Translations under genes and position numbers: made by a program
Shown: positions 1 to 7,222 of the stretch, in pieces
Position numbering within the stretch: position 1 is the first letter of the stretch
Layout: the number at the start of each line of letters is the position of its first letter
NCBI GenBank assembly: GCA_003133345.1
Contig: PKXB01000204.1
Span: 21,082 to 36,392, forward strand
From: Hyphomicrobiales bacterium
Lineage (GTDB): Bacteria; Pseudomonadota; Alphaproteobacteria; Rhizobiales; Xanthobacteraceae
Direction of reading: 5' to 3'
Length of the DNA: 15,311 nucleotides
Notes under the pieces: model-generated
The model's database searches: none
Seen by the model: the letters and a program-made list of their open reading frames with translations, nothing else
What the model was told of the DNA's origin: nothing

Positions 1-341
1 CGTTCTTTGAGAATGACATCGGCAGCACGATGGACAAGATGTTCGCCATAACCATGTGCAATGCACCCCAGTGTGCGCATCGAGCACGGTATCACCACCA
101 TACCGTCAGTAATAAACGAGCCCGACGAGATCTCCGCCGCCATGTTCGTTGAATTGTGGTAGACCGTGGCCAGCGCACACACCTGTTTAAGCGTGTACTG
201 CGTCTCATGCTCAATCGTTCGCCGTGCCCAGTTGCTGATTACAAGATGGGATTCCACATCGCATTCTTTAAGGGCCTCAAGCAGTCGCACGCCGAGGATT
301 GCGCCGGTTGCGCCGGTTAGGCCAACGATCAGGCGTCGCAT
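1..341 (-). CDS. ubiX: UbiX-family flavin prenyltransferase, N-terminal part (cut by window edge)
   Basis: UbiX/Pad1-family enzymes attach a dimethylallyl group to FMN, making the prenyl-FMN cofactor used by UbiD-type decarboxylases in ubiquinone synthesis or aromatic-acid decarboxylation. About 113 codons are visible. The protein opens with MRRLIVGLTGATGAILG (Rossmann-like FMN-binding start, residues 1-17) and continues with ISNWARRTIEHET, the SSGSF segment and VVIPCSMRTLGCIAHGYGEH, all typical of the family. The C-terminal part is outside the window. The ATG at 341-339 follows a strong Shine-Dalgarno, AAGGAGG (complement of 350-356). It lies 86 bases downstream of the YhbP-like gene on the same strand, so the two may share a transcript. 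Whether it serves ubiquinone synthesis or a phenolic-acid decarboxylase (VdcB/BsdB-type role) cannot be decided without the neighbouring UbiD-type gene. Confidence 0.9.
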   Translation of the reverse strand, partial: MRRLIVGLTGATGAILGVRLLEALKECDVESHLVISNWARRTIEHETQYTLKQVCALATVYHNSTNMAAEISSGSFITDGMVVIPCSMRTLGCIAHGYGEHLVHRAADVILKE

Positions 342-427
342 TTGTCTTTCCTCCTTGGCCGAACTGCCGCCGCTTCACACATGTCATTGCAACAAGCGCA
401 CTTACTCATCCGTGCGTCACTTACCGT

Positions 428-895
428 CTACGGAGAAATTTCGAGCGTCTCCTTATGGCCAAAGCCCTTGGTATTGTCGATAAGAACGATGCGAGCCGGC
501 TGCAGCCGATAGACGGCCGTTCGCGCATAAGCTTGACGCAGTTTCAACGGCCCCGCCGCCAACTGCCCGAGGAAAGGGTAACGCGCTTCAAGTTGTGCAA
601 GGTGCCGTATTCGTTCATCCGCCGCCACGATCCGGCGGGCCGCACCAGCGATCTGCACGCCCCGAATGTCCGTAAAATCCGAGTAATCGGGCGCCACCGT
701 GGCTGCAACACGAGGATCTGCTTCGATTTCTCGTGAATGCTGCGTATTGGGTTCCGATACCCAGACGAGTGCCAATCCGTCGCATGCGTAGAACAGACTT
801 GTTGCGTGCGGTCCGCTCGAACCGAATGTAGCGAGCGACAACACATGGTGCGCTGCGAGAAAAGAGCCAATCCGCTCACTGAGGTTTATATTCAT
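428..895 (-). CDS. YhbP-like (UPF0306) pyridoxamine-phosphate-oxidase-fold protein
   Basis: This is a 155-aa protein of the split-barrel FMN-binding (PNPOx-like) superfamily. It resembles E. coli YhbP, whose function is not established. Matching features are an N-terminal helix followed by HHVLSLATFG, then TSLFYACDGLALVWVSE, an IRGVQIAGAARRI segment and the C-terminal VLIDNTKGFGHKE, which parallels the DNTLGFGKK tail of YhbP. The frame is open back to an ATG at 946, but I chose the ATG at 895 (MNINLSER). It matches the usual length of the family, and a candidate -10 box at 948-953 would place the 946 start at or before the transcription start. An in-frame ATG at 910 (MWWTIMN) is the alternative. 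The Shine-Dalgarno is weak (GGTGG). The gene precedes ubiX by 86 bases; pairing with a flavin prenyltransferase suggests a flavin-linked role, but that is inference. Confidence 0.82.
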   Translation of the reverse strand: MNINLSERIGSFLAAHHVLSLATFGSSGPHATSLFYACDGLALVWVSEPNTQHSREIEADPRVAATVAPDYSDFTDIRGVQIAGAARRIVAADERIRHLAQLEARYPFLGQLAAGPLKLRQAYARTAVYRLQPARIVLIDNTKGFGHKETLEISP

Positions 896-947
896 AATCG
901 TCCACCACATGACCGCGGAGCCAATCGACTCCGCAAGCCTAGACAAA

Positions 948-977
948 ATGATAGCGTTTCTATCGATCCTCGGTCAT
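948..977 (-). promoter_or_regulatory. Candidate promoter with inverted-repeat operator for the yhbP-like/ubiX unit
   Basis: On the minus strand there is a possible -35 ATGACC (complement of 972-977), an 18-base spacer and a -10 TATCAT (complement of 948-953). The inverted repeat GATAG-CGTTT-CTATC (950-964) overlaps the -10 and spacer. Its outer bases continue the symmetry imperfectly (ATGATAG against CTATCGAT). Placement over the -10 is what a TetR- or MarR-type repressor site would look like. This is seen in sequence only; no regulator gene lies in the window. Confidence 0.4.
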
Positions 978-1010
978 CTCGAAATTGTCGTTTGTCCTAG
1001 GCGTCAGGGG

Positions 1011-2252
1011 TCATGTCCGTCCGATTCTCTCGTCGGGGATTGCATAGATCACGGCGCCCGTTCCGCACCAGGAATGCAAGCGGAAAAGGAAACTGTAGTG
1101 GGGAAGCGTTTCCATGAGCCAGAGCGCCGTCCGAAAGATGCCATCGTTATTGTGGTAGACGGTCGCTGCGACGATCGGCCGGCATTCGATCAGCGTCTGC
1201 CTTGCACCGCGCAAAGCGGCAAGCTCCGCTCCCTCAAGATGCAGTTTGATGAGGGTAGGAGAGACCCCCAGCGAATCGAGCCGACATGTGGTGACAGTCT
1301 TCTCACCGGTCGGCGAAAGCTGGGAGGCGTAACCGATCCCCTCGTGAAATAGCGCTTCGCCGTCACGATCCGCGAGCGCGCAGTCGTAAACCGCGACTCG
1401 TGCATCGTGCTGTAGAAGAGCACGCAGCTTACCCTTCAGGACCGCTTGGTTGCCTGGGTCCGGCTCGACCGCGGCGATCTGCCGGAAAGCGCCTTTGGTC
1501 TGCGTGAGGAAGGTTTCCACCACGCTGCCGTGATGAGCGCCGGCATCGAGCAGAAATTCCTGGCCGTGTAACGCCGCTGCCACTTCGGGAATGAAGAACC
1601 GGTCCCCCGTTGAAACCGGCGCTCCCTCGAAGGTCCATTCCCCGCGCAGCCGTCGCCACGCGAGAAACTGCAGGTGATGCGCGCGGGACGCATGGTCGTC
1701 CCAGCGCGCCAGCACCTCTGCGGTCTTCGCCCGGTCAAGCGATGTCAGCGGATCTGCGAACCAGCCGTTCGACAGCGGATGCACAGCGCGGAAGCTTTCC
1801 GCCAGATCATAGAACGGCACGACGTCCGCAAAGCCCTGCTCCCGCAGCAACCGCTCCAGCGGCACGTAGGGTGCGGTCACGATGCTGATGGCGAGGCGCA
1901 ACCCGCGTTTGTCGCGCTCCGGCACATCGTCGGGATGGAGCAGCCGCACGCCGGACCAGCACGGCTCCTTCGCGAGCTGCTGGGCGTTGCGGTCGATTGC
2001 CATGACAAAATCGTGCCCCACCGTCTTCAGGAAATCGCGCGCAAAACGGCCCATGTTTCCAGCGCCGTAGAGGGCGAGCGGCATATCGGCCAGAACGGGA
2101 GAATAGAGGCACGGCGCGGTTGCCAATTCCGCCAGCAGCGATGCAGCAGAGCTAGGGCTTGGTAGATAGCCGAATGATCTAGCCTTGTGCGGCAACGGCG
2201 TCTCGCTGCAGGAGGACGAATCGATTGACGTCATTTTTGCCACTACCCGCAT
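1011..2252 (-). CDS. FkbM-family SAM-dependent methyltransferase with N-terminal Rossmann-like domain
   Basis: FkbM-family enzymes are SAM-dependent methyltransferases, typically O-methylating sugars or small molecules. The 413-aa product has two parts. Residues about 58-155 carry a dinucleotide-binding-like start, LALYGAGNMGRFA, and end near VVPFYDLAE. Residues about 230-405 are the FkbM domain: LLDAGAHHGS (234-243, SAM motif I), AVEPDPGN (261-268) and IKLHLEGAE (335-343, the family's usual IKIDVEGAE). A histidine thus replaces the common aspartate in that last motif. The gene is divergent from the radical SAM operon across 251 bases. The start is uncertain: ATG at 2252 lacks a clear Shine-Dalgarno, and an in-frame ATG at 2234 (residue 7) is possible. 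Context suggests methylation of a glycan or glycolipid precursor (inference). The first domain resembles those found on nucleotide-sugar enzymes and may bind a nucleotide-linked substrate. Confidence 0.85.
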   Translation of the reverse strand: MRVVAKMTSIDSSSCSETPLPHKARSFGYLPSPSSAASLLAELATAPCLYSPVLADMPLALYGAGNMGRFARDFLKTVGHDFVMAIDRNAQQLAKEPCWSGVRLLHPDDVPERDKRGLRLAISIVTAPYVPLERLLREQGFADVVPFYDLAESFRAVHPLSNGWFADPLTSLDRAKTAEVLARWDDHASRAHHLQFLAWRRLRGEWTFEGAPVSTGDRFFIPEVAAALHGQEFLLDAGAHHGSVVETFLTQTKGAFRQIAAVEPDPGNQAVLKGKLRALLQHDARVAVYDCALADRDGEALFHEGIGYASQLSPTGEKTVTTCRLDSLGVSPTLIKLHLEGAELAALRGARQTLIECRPIVAATVYHNNDGIFRTALWLMETLPHYSFLFRLHSWCGTGAVIYAIPDERIGRT

Positions 2253-2373
2253 CCATTGCCCAGGGCCGACTTTTCTTGCTCGCCGACAGTTGCCGCTGAT
2301 GGCCGTTGCACAGCGCGACGTGAGCCCAGCTGTTCGCCGACCAGCATAATGCGGGCCCGGCGCAAAAGTATGG

Positions 2374-2388
2374 TTAACGCAACGTTAA
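2374..2388 (+). promoter_or_regulatory. Palindrome TTAA-N7-TTAA, candidate CtrA binding site
   Basis: The sequence ttaacgcaacgttaa is both a 6-base inverted repeat (TTAACG/CGTTAA around CAA) and an exact match to TTAA-N7-TTAA, the full-site consensus of the alphaproteobacterial response regulator CtrA. It lies 115 bases upstream of the chosen start of the radical SAM operon, within the 251-base divergent spacer to the FkbM gene. It could act on either direction. No convincing -35/-10 pair was found next to it. The rest of the spacer holds no supported gene. Confidence 0.5.
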
Positions 2389-2503
2389 GATTGGTCGTCT
2401 ATCTGACAGCCTGGGGCCGATCGACATTGGCGTCTCAGGAACGTCGGAAATGGAATCCGAATACAGCCCGTCCGAGTCAGGCTTTGTGCAGAAAGGTCAA
2501 AGT

Positions 2504-4159
2504 ATGCCCGCCTATAAAATTCTTTTTGCCATTCCTCCGTACCTTGGCGACAAGATTGAGGCGATACGACCAGGAAAACTGCGAAGTTTTTTTGCTTTCC
2601 CTTATGGGGTACTTTGCCTCGCCTCTTACATAAAGAAGGCGACCTCCGGCGCCCATGAAATAAAAATCAACGATCTCAATCAGCACAGCGTCGCCCAAGG
2701 TCTTGCGCAATTTGCGGAAGTCCTGAACGAGTTCAAGCCCGATATCGTGGGGATATCCGTCATGTTCGACGTGTCCTACAAGCACGTTGCGGGACTGGCG
2801 GCTGCGGCCAAGGCCGCCAATCCGGAAACCAAAGTTATTTTGGGTGGCGCTGCCATAACGACAGCTTGGGATGTCATCTTAAACGATCAGCCGTTCGTCG
2901 ATGCGCTTTGTTATTCGGAAGGAGAGCTTGCGCTCGTCAAGCTCCTGGACTCAGACGATCTGCAAAAAGAGTTACTCACCGATCCCTGGGTTACCCGGCA
3001 ATCGATCGGCGCGGGGAGGAAGCCAAAAACAAAGACATTGGAAAACCTGAACGACGTCATCGCCATCGACTATAGCCTTATCGACACCGACGAATATGGC
3101 ATGATCGAAGCGTTTTCTCCATTTCGCAAAGCGAAAGAGGAGGAGGTCAAACAATTTTTCATTGTGACTTCGCGCGGATGCCCGTTCAAATGCGTTTTTT
3201 GCGCGGAACCCACCTTGCATGGCGGCACCATGCGCTACGCCAGTCTGGATGTTATCGAAGATCACATCAAATATTTGGTCGACTCCTATGGAATGAACGT
3301 GCTCACCATTTACGACGACCAGCTGCTGTTGAACCACAAGAGAGCAAAAGAATTTTTCAGAATTCTGGCAAAATATAACCTCAGGGTCGAGACGCCGAAT
3401 GGGCTGACCGCTGCCTATATCGATGACGAAATGGCTGCGCTCATGAAGGCCGCAGGCATGGACACCGTGCAGCTGGCGATCGAGTCCGGCACCGAACATA
3501 TGCTGCGCAATGTGATCAAAAAGCCGCTACGCCTGAACAAGGTCGCTCCGGTTGTTGAGCTGCTGCACAAGAATGGCTTGTTCGTTCAGGGCTTCTTTGT
3601 GATGGGTATTCCGGGCGAGCGGGAACAGGACCGTATCGAGACCAGCCAATTCATCAAGGATGTCGGATTGGACTGGGGCAGCTTCAGTCTTGCTTCGCCC
3701 ATTCGCGGGTCCGAGCTTTACGATATTTGTGTCAAGAACCAGTATATCCCTGAAAAAATGGGAATCGGGGAATACGAACTCGGCACCTACATCATCCGCG
3801 CTCCGGGCCTTGACCCCGAAACTCTTCCCCAGAAATCATATCGGATGAATTTGGACGTCAACTTTATCAACAATCGGCGGATGCGGATCGGGGACTATCA
3901 GGTGGCCGCGCGCTGCTTCGAGGACGTTATCGAACGCTACCGCGAGCACGCTTTCGCGCATTATTTCCTGGCCAAGGCTTATGAAAAAATTGGCGGCAAC
4001 GATCAGAAGGTACAGGACAATATGCGACTCTATGACGCCATCATTGCAAAGAACGACACCTGGAGAAGCCATGCCGATCATTTTGGATTGATCGGGCATC
4101 TACGGCTTGCTGCCGCAGCCATTGCGGGCCCTGCAGATGCGGAATTGATGAGCGCGTAA
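2504..4159 (+). CDS. B12-binding-type radical SAM protein with TPR-like C-terminus
   Basis: Class B (cobalamin-binding) radical SAM enzymes use a 4Fe-4S cluster and SAM, often with cobalamin, for C-methylation, ring changes or related radical chemistry. From the ATG at 2504 the product is 551 aa. Residues about 4-150 form a Rossmann-like B12-binding-type domain (YKILFAIPPYLGD, DIVGISVMF, KVILGGAAIT). The classical DxHxxG cobalamin-ligand motif is not evident, so base-off B12 binding through His is unlikely or untested. The radical SAM core has CPFKCVFC (cysteines 226, 230 and 233), LAIESGTE and GFFVMGIPGE. The last about 90 residues look like a tetratricopeptide stretch (AARCFEDVIERYREHAFAHY and following). 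The start is supported by AGAAAGG 7 bases upstream; the longer frame from 2450 adds an unlikely polar leader. It is first in an operon with glycosyltransferase and CDP-sugar genes, 43 bases before the next start, so a glycan or lipid substrate is likely (inference). The actual reaction is unknown. Confidence 0.88.
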   Translation: MPAYKILFAIPPYLGDKIEAIRPGKLRSFFAFPYGVLCLASYIKKATSGAHEIKINDLNQHSVAQGLAQFAEVLNEFKPDIVGISVMFDVSYKHVAGLAAAAKAANPETKVILGGAAITTAWDVILNDQPFVDALCYSEGELALVKLLDSDDLQKELLTDPWVTRQSIGAGRKPKTKTLENLNDVIAIDYSLIDTDEYGMIEAFSPFRKAKEEEVKQFFIVTSRGCPFKCVFCAEPTLHGGTMRYASLDVIEDHIKYLVDSYGMNVLTIYDDQLLLNHKRAKEFFRILAKYNLRVETPNGLTAAYIDDEMAALMKAAGMDTVQLAIESGTEHMLRNVIKKPLRLNKVAPVVELLHKNGLFVQGFFVMGIPGEREQDRIETSQFIKDVGLDWGSFSLASPIRGSELYDICVKNQYIPEKMGIGEYELGTYIIRAPGLDPETLPQKSYRMNLDVNFINNRRMRIGDYQVAARCFEDVIERYREHAFAHYFLAKAYEKIGGNDQKVQDNMRLYDAIIAKNDTWRSHADHFGLIGHLRLAAAAIAGPADAELMSA

Positions 4160-4202
4160 CGTTAGCGCGCGGCGATTGGGCCCACAGACCGGCGGCGAGT
4201 TC

Positions 4203-5288
4203 ATGCAACTTTCAATATTACTAGCGACGAACCGGACGGGCCTGCTGGCTTGTTCCAGAATCGCCCAGGCCTGTTCCTGGGCATCTCCGGATATCGAAGT
4301 CATCGTCCGCGACAATTCAGGCGACGCGCAAAAACGCGAATTTCTCGTTCTTTGCCAGCGCGATTATTGCAAGATCGTCGTCGCCGAACCGTGCGACATC
4401 CTCACGAATTTTACCGAAACATTCCGGCTGGCGAAAAGCGAGTTCGTTTTCGTTCTCGCCGACGACGATTTCTGCTTCGATCACGCCATCGCCGCGTTGC
4501 CGAGCGTGCTCGGCCAGTATCGCAACGACCCCTCGGTCACGGGCGTGACCGGAGCCTATGTCGTCGAAGGCTCGCAAGGCACGTCGATCATGAGCTATCC
4601 GAATGCAGAATCGGACGACGTCGTGGCTCGCGTGAGCGGATATTTGAGCTATTCCGGCCCGAACATCTTCCATTATGCGCCGATGCGGCGAGACATCGTC
4701 GGACGCGTCTTCGGTTTCATCAATGCGATGCCCGCTTTGTTTTCTTTTCACGATCAGATTCTTTCCTTGCTCTATTTGCTCAACGGAAAATTTGTCCGGC
4801 TTAACCGGCTCTTGTATCTTTACGATGTTGGTGTCTGGGAGGTGGGTAACTCCGCACAAAAGCGCGACGTCGACTTTTACAAGGACGCTGGCTTGGACCC
4901 GGCCATCAACAAACTGCACTGGTTTCTATGCGGCTTTGAGGGCGCGGTGCTGGCGCGCAACTCGGATATATTTCCCGACTATCCGATCGCCCAGCGCCAA
5001 GTCATTGCAGACCGTTGGTTTTCAGGGATGTTCATGAGGTTCAAAGGTCATCCGCGGCTCACTTTCGAATCTCGTTTCACGGGCGAAGCCGACAAGCTGT
5101 GCGCGAAATTGCTGACATCGACGGGACAACTGTCGTTTCAGGGCATGCTGGCGGAAATCTGCAGCCTGATCGCCCTGTTTTCCAAAGATCACGCGCAACG
5201 CTATCACGATTTCTGGAGTGCGGTGCTCAATAGGCGGGCGCCGGTACCGCATGTTGCCAGCATCATGGCCAAAAAACGTGCAGTCTGA
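4203..5288 (+). CDS. Glycosyltransferase family 2-like protein (GT-A fold)
   Basis: Predicted cytoplasmic glycosyltransferase of 361 aa. The N-terminus MQLSILLATNRTG is the first strand of the GT-A fold, followed by IEVIVRDNSG (residues about 31-40, nucleotide-binding Asp) and FVFVLADDDFCFD, whose ADDD (86-89) provides the DxD metal-binding motif. The C-terminal half has no motif I recognise and probably holds the acceptor-binding region. The frame begins at a TTG at 4176, but I prefer the ATG at 4203: it begins exactly at the conserved first strand and has a weak GGCGGCGAG upstream. It sits between the radical SAM gene (43-base gap) and the CDP-sugar genes (54-base gap). It may transfer the CDP-6-deoxyhexose made by the following genes, but the donor is not shown by the sequence. 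Confidence 0.85.
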   Translation: MQLSILLATNRTGLLACSRIAQACSWASPDIEVIVRDNSGDAQKREFLVLCQRDYCKIVVAEPCDILTNFTETFRLAKSEFVFVLADDDFCFDHAIAALPSVLGQYRNDPSVTGVTGAYVVEGSQGTSIMSYPNAESDDVVARVSGYLSYSGPNIFHYAPMRRDIVGRVFGFINAMPALFSFHDQILSLLYLLNGKFVRLNRLLYLYDVGVWEVGNSAQKRDVDFYKDAGLDPAINKLHWFLCGFEGAVLARNSDIFPDYPIAQRQVIADRWFSGMFMRFKGHPRLTFESRFTGEADKLCAKLLTSTGQLSFQGMLAEICSLIALFSKDHAQRYHDFWSAVLNRRAPVPHVASIMAKKRAV

Positions 5289-5319
5289 AAACGCGGGATT
5301 CTGTCCACTTGGAGGTTGG

Positions 5320-5346
5320 ATGTCAACGCAGCAACAAATTCCATGA
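5320..5346 (+). CDS. Eight-codon mini-ORF overlapping the rfbF start (possible leader peptide)
   Basis: The only good Shine-Dalgarno before rfbF (GGAGG, 5311-5315) is spaced correctly for an ATG at 5320, not for rfbF's own start. That ATG encodes MSTQQQIP and stops at the TGA at 5344-5346, which overlaps the rfbF ATG as ATGA. This is the arrangement expected for a translated leader that couples ribosomes to rfbF. Alternatives are a sequencing indel that has detached a short N-terminal extension, or a TTG start at 5316 in the rfbF frame with no room for ribosome binding. Confidence 0.35.
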   Translation: MSTQQQIP

Positions 5347-6116
5347 AAGTCGTCATCCTCGCTGGCGGGCTCGGCACGCGCATTTCCGAAGAGAGCAACT
5401 TGAAGCCCAAGCCGATGATCGAGATCGGCGGCAAGCCCATTCTCTGGCACATCATGAAGATCTATTCGGCGCACGGTGCCAATGATTTCGTGATCTGCTG
5501 CGGCTACAAGGGCTACGTCATCAAGGAATATTTCGCCAACTATTTCCTGCATATGTCCGACATCACCTTCGACATGGCGGACAATAGCATGGTCGTACAC
5601 GAGAGAAAGGCCGAGCCATGGCGCGTGACGCTGGTCGATACCGGTGAACACACGTTGACGGGCGGGCGGCTAAAGCGTGTCGCGCAGCACATCGAGAATG
5701 AAGAGGCATTCTGCTTTACCTATGGTGACGGCGTCAGCAATGTGGACATTCGCGCATCTATCGAATTCCACCGTCGTCACGGCAAAATGGCCACGGTCAC
5801 CGCGGTGCGCCCGCCCGGGCGCTACGGCGCCTTGGAGCGGGCGGGGGATCAGGTGACCTCCTTCATTGAGAAGCCGCGCGGCGATGGCGGCATGATCAAT
5901 GGCGGCTTTTTTGTTTTGTCTCCGCGCTGCGTCGAACTCATTGAAGACGATGACAGCAGCTGGGAAGGATCGCCCATTATCCGTCTTGCAGCCATGGGCC
6001 AAATGATGGCCTTCGAACATCGCGGGTTCTGGCAGCCGATGGATACCTTGCGTGACAAGACGATGTTGGAACAACTATGGGCATCCGGCAAGGCGCCATG
6101 GAAAATCTGGCAGTGA
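5343..6116 (+). CDS. rfbF: Glucose-1-phosphate cytidylyltransferase
   Basis: This enzyme makes CDP-glucose from glucose-1-phosphate and CTP, the first step of CDP-6-deoxy- and CDP-3,6-dideoxyhexose pathways. The 257-aa product has the normal length and the diagnostic start MKVVILAGGLGTRISEESNL, followed by KPKPMIEIGGKPILWHIMK (the nucleotidyltransferase signature and the substrate-binding lysine region), FCFTYGDGVSNVD (metal-binding Asp), MINGGFFVLSPRC and WQPMDTLRDK near the end. The ATG at 5343 matches family N-termini. It has no Shine-Dalgarno at normal distance; GGAGG lies 27 bases upstream and seems to serve a mini-ORF that overlaps this start. Its 3' end overlaps rfbG by 19 bases. The orthologue in Salmonella O-antigen clusters is also called ddhA. 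The assignment is firm from the motifs and from the adjacent dehydratase. Confidence 0.96.
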   Translation: MKVVILAGGLGTRISEESNLKPKPMIEIGGKPILWHIMKIYSAHGANDFVICCGYKGYVIKEYFANYFLHMSDITFDMADNSMVVHERKAEPWRVTLVDTGEHTLTGGRLKRVAQHIENEEAFCFTYGDGVSNVDIRASIEFHRRHGKMATVTAVRPPGRYGALERAGDQVTSFIEKPRGDGGMINGGFFVLSPRCVELIEDDDSSWEGSPIIRLAAMGQMMAFEHRGFWQPMDTLRDKTMLEQLWASGKAPWKIWQ

Positions 6117-7222
6117 CGCGCACGGCGCGCGCTGCGTTTTGGCGCGACAGGCGCGTCCTGCTCACGGGCCATACCGGTTTCAAGGGCTCATGGCTGACGC
6201 TCTGGCTGCATCGGCTCGGCGCCAAGGTCACGGGCATCGCTCTGCCGCCTTTGACCGAGCCCAACCTTTACACCGAAGCCAAGATTGAAGCGCATTGCGA
6301 AAGCCAATTTTGCGATATCCGCGATCCTTTGGCGCTGGCGGACTTGATTCAAGCGGCGCAGCCGGAGGTCGTCTTGCATTTGGCGGCCCAGCCGCTGGTA
6401 CTCGCCGGCTACCGGGATCCGCTTGCGACGTTCGAGACCAATGTGATGGGCACCGCCCACGTGCTGGATGCGCTGCGTGGGATAGACAGTGCGCGTGTCG
6501 CGGTGATGGTGACGACCGACAAGGTCTATCGCGATCACGAATCGACTCGACCCTATCGTGAAGACGATGCGCTCGGGGGGCATGATCCTTACAGCGCCAG
6601 CAAGGCGGCCAGCGAAATCGTCATCGCCAGCTATCGGGATGCGTTCCTGTCGGTCCAGGGCGTCGCGGTGGTGAGTGCCCGCGCCGGCAATGTGATCGGC
6701 GGTGGCGACTGGTCGGAGGATCGTCTCATCCCCGACGCGGTTCGCGCCTGGCAGGCAGGGCAGGTTCTTCAGGTCCGTCGTCCGCTTGCCGTGCGGCCAT
6801 GGCAACACGTGCTGGAGCCGCTTTTCGGTTACCTGACCTTGGCGCAACGGCTATGGGAGCAATCGGCGCCGGCCGAAGCCTATAATTTTGGGCCGGACGC
6901 CAGTGCGGCCGTGTCGGTCGGCGAAGTGATCGAATTGGCCCGCCGTGCATTTGGGCGGGGCCAAGTGCAATATGGCGACGGCACGGATGGCCCTTACGAA
7001 TCCGCTTGGCTCGCCCTCAACGCGTCAAAGGCGCAAGCCGTGCTCGGCGTCGCGCCGATCCTGTCGTTGGCGCAAGCGGTTGACCAGACGATGGCGTGGT
7101 ACCGCGCCCAGGGGCAAGATGCGGATGCGCGGCAATTGTGCTTTGCCGACATTTCCGAGTTCGAAGGGCTTGCGCTGAAGCGGTTCGCCGCCGTGTCCCA
7201 GACTCGATCACATGCGATTTGA
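6098..7222 (+). CDS. rfbG: CDP-glucose 4,6-dehydratase
   Basis: An NAD-dependent extended short-chain dehydrogenase that converts CDP-glucose to CDP-4-dehydro-6-deoxyglucose. From the ATG at 6098 the product is 374 aa. It shows VLLTGHTGFKGSWL (glycine-rich NAD site, residues about 21-34), the VTTDKVY segment (138-144) with the active-site Thr/Asp, YSASK (165-169, catalytic Tyr and Lys) and ARAGNVIGGGDW, which together identify CDP-glucose rather than dTDP-glucose dehydratases. I chose MENLAVTR because GGCAAGG lies just upstream; the ATG at 6077 would overlap rfbF by 40 bases and adds seven residues. It overlaps rfbF by 19 bases and the following epimerase by 11, consistent with translational coupling. 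In Salmonella and Yersinia the equivalent gene is ddhB. Confidence 0.95.
   Translation: MENLAVTRTARAAFWRDRRVLLTGHTGFKGSWLTLWLHRLGAKVTGIALPPLTEPNLYTEAKIEAHCESQFCDIRDPLALADLIQAAQPEVVLHLAAQPLVLAGYRDPLATFETNVMGTAHVLDALRGIDSARVAVMVTTDKVYRDHESTRPYREDDALGGHDPYSASKAASEIVIASYRDAFLSVQGVAVVSARAGNVIGGGDWSEDRLIPDAVRAWQAGQVLQVRRPLAVRPWQHVLEPLFGYLTLAQRLWEQSAPAEAYNFGPDASAAVSVGEVIELARRAFGRGQVQYGDGTDGPYESAWLALNASKAQAVLGVAPILSLAQAVDQTMAWYRAQGQDADARQLCFADISEFEGLALKRFAAVSQTRSHAI

Noticed and set aside
896..946. N-terminal extension of the yhbP-like gene to the ATG at 946
   Set aside because: The extension does not match the family start and would begin at the predicted transcription start.
2256..2633. Open frame starting in the divergent spacer and running into the radical SAM gene
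   Set aside because: It overlaps the radical SAM start in another frame, has no Shine-Dalgarno and no recognisable sequence.
5022..5651. Minus-strand open frame of 209 codons opposite the glycosyltransferase/rfbF junction
   Set aside because: Antisense to two real genes, no motif, and His/Asp-rich shadow composition.
6188..6847. Minus-strand open frame of 219 codons opposite rfbG
   Set aside because: Antisense shadow of a gene with clear catalytic motifs; low-complexity basic composition.
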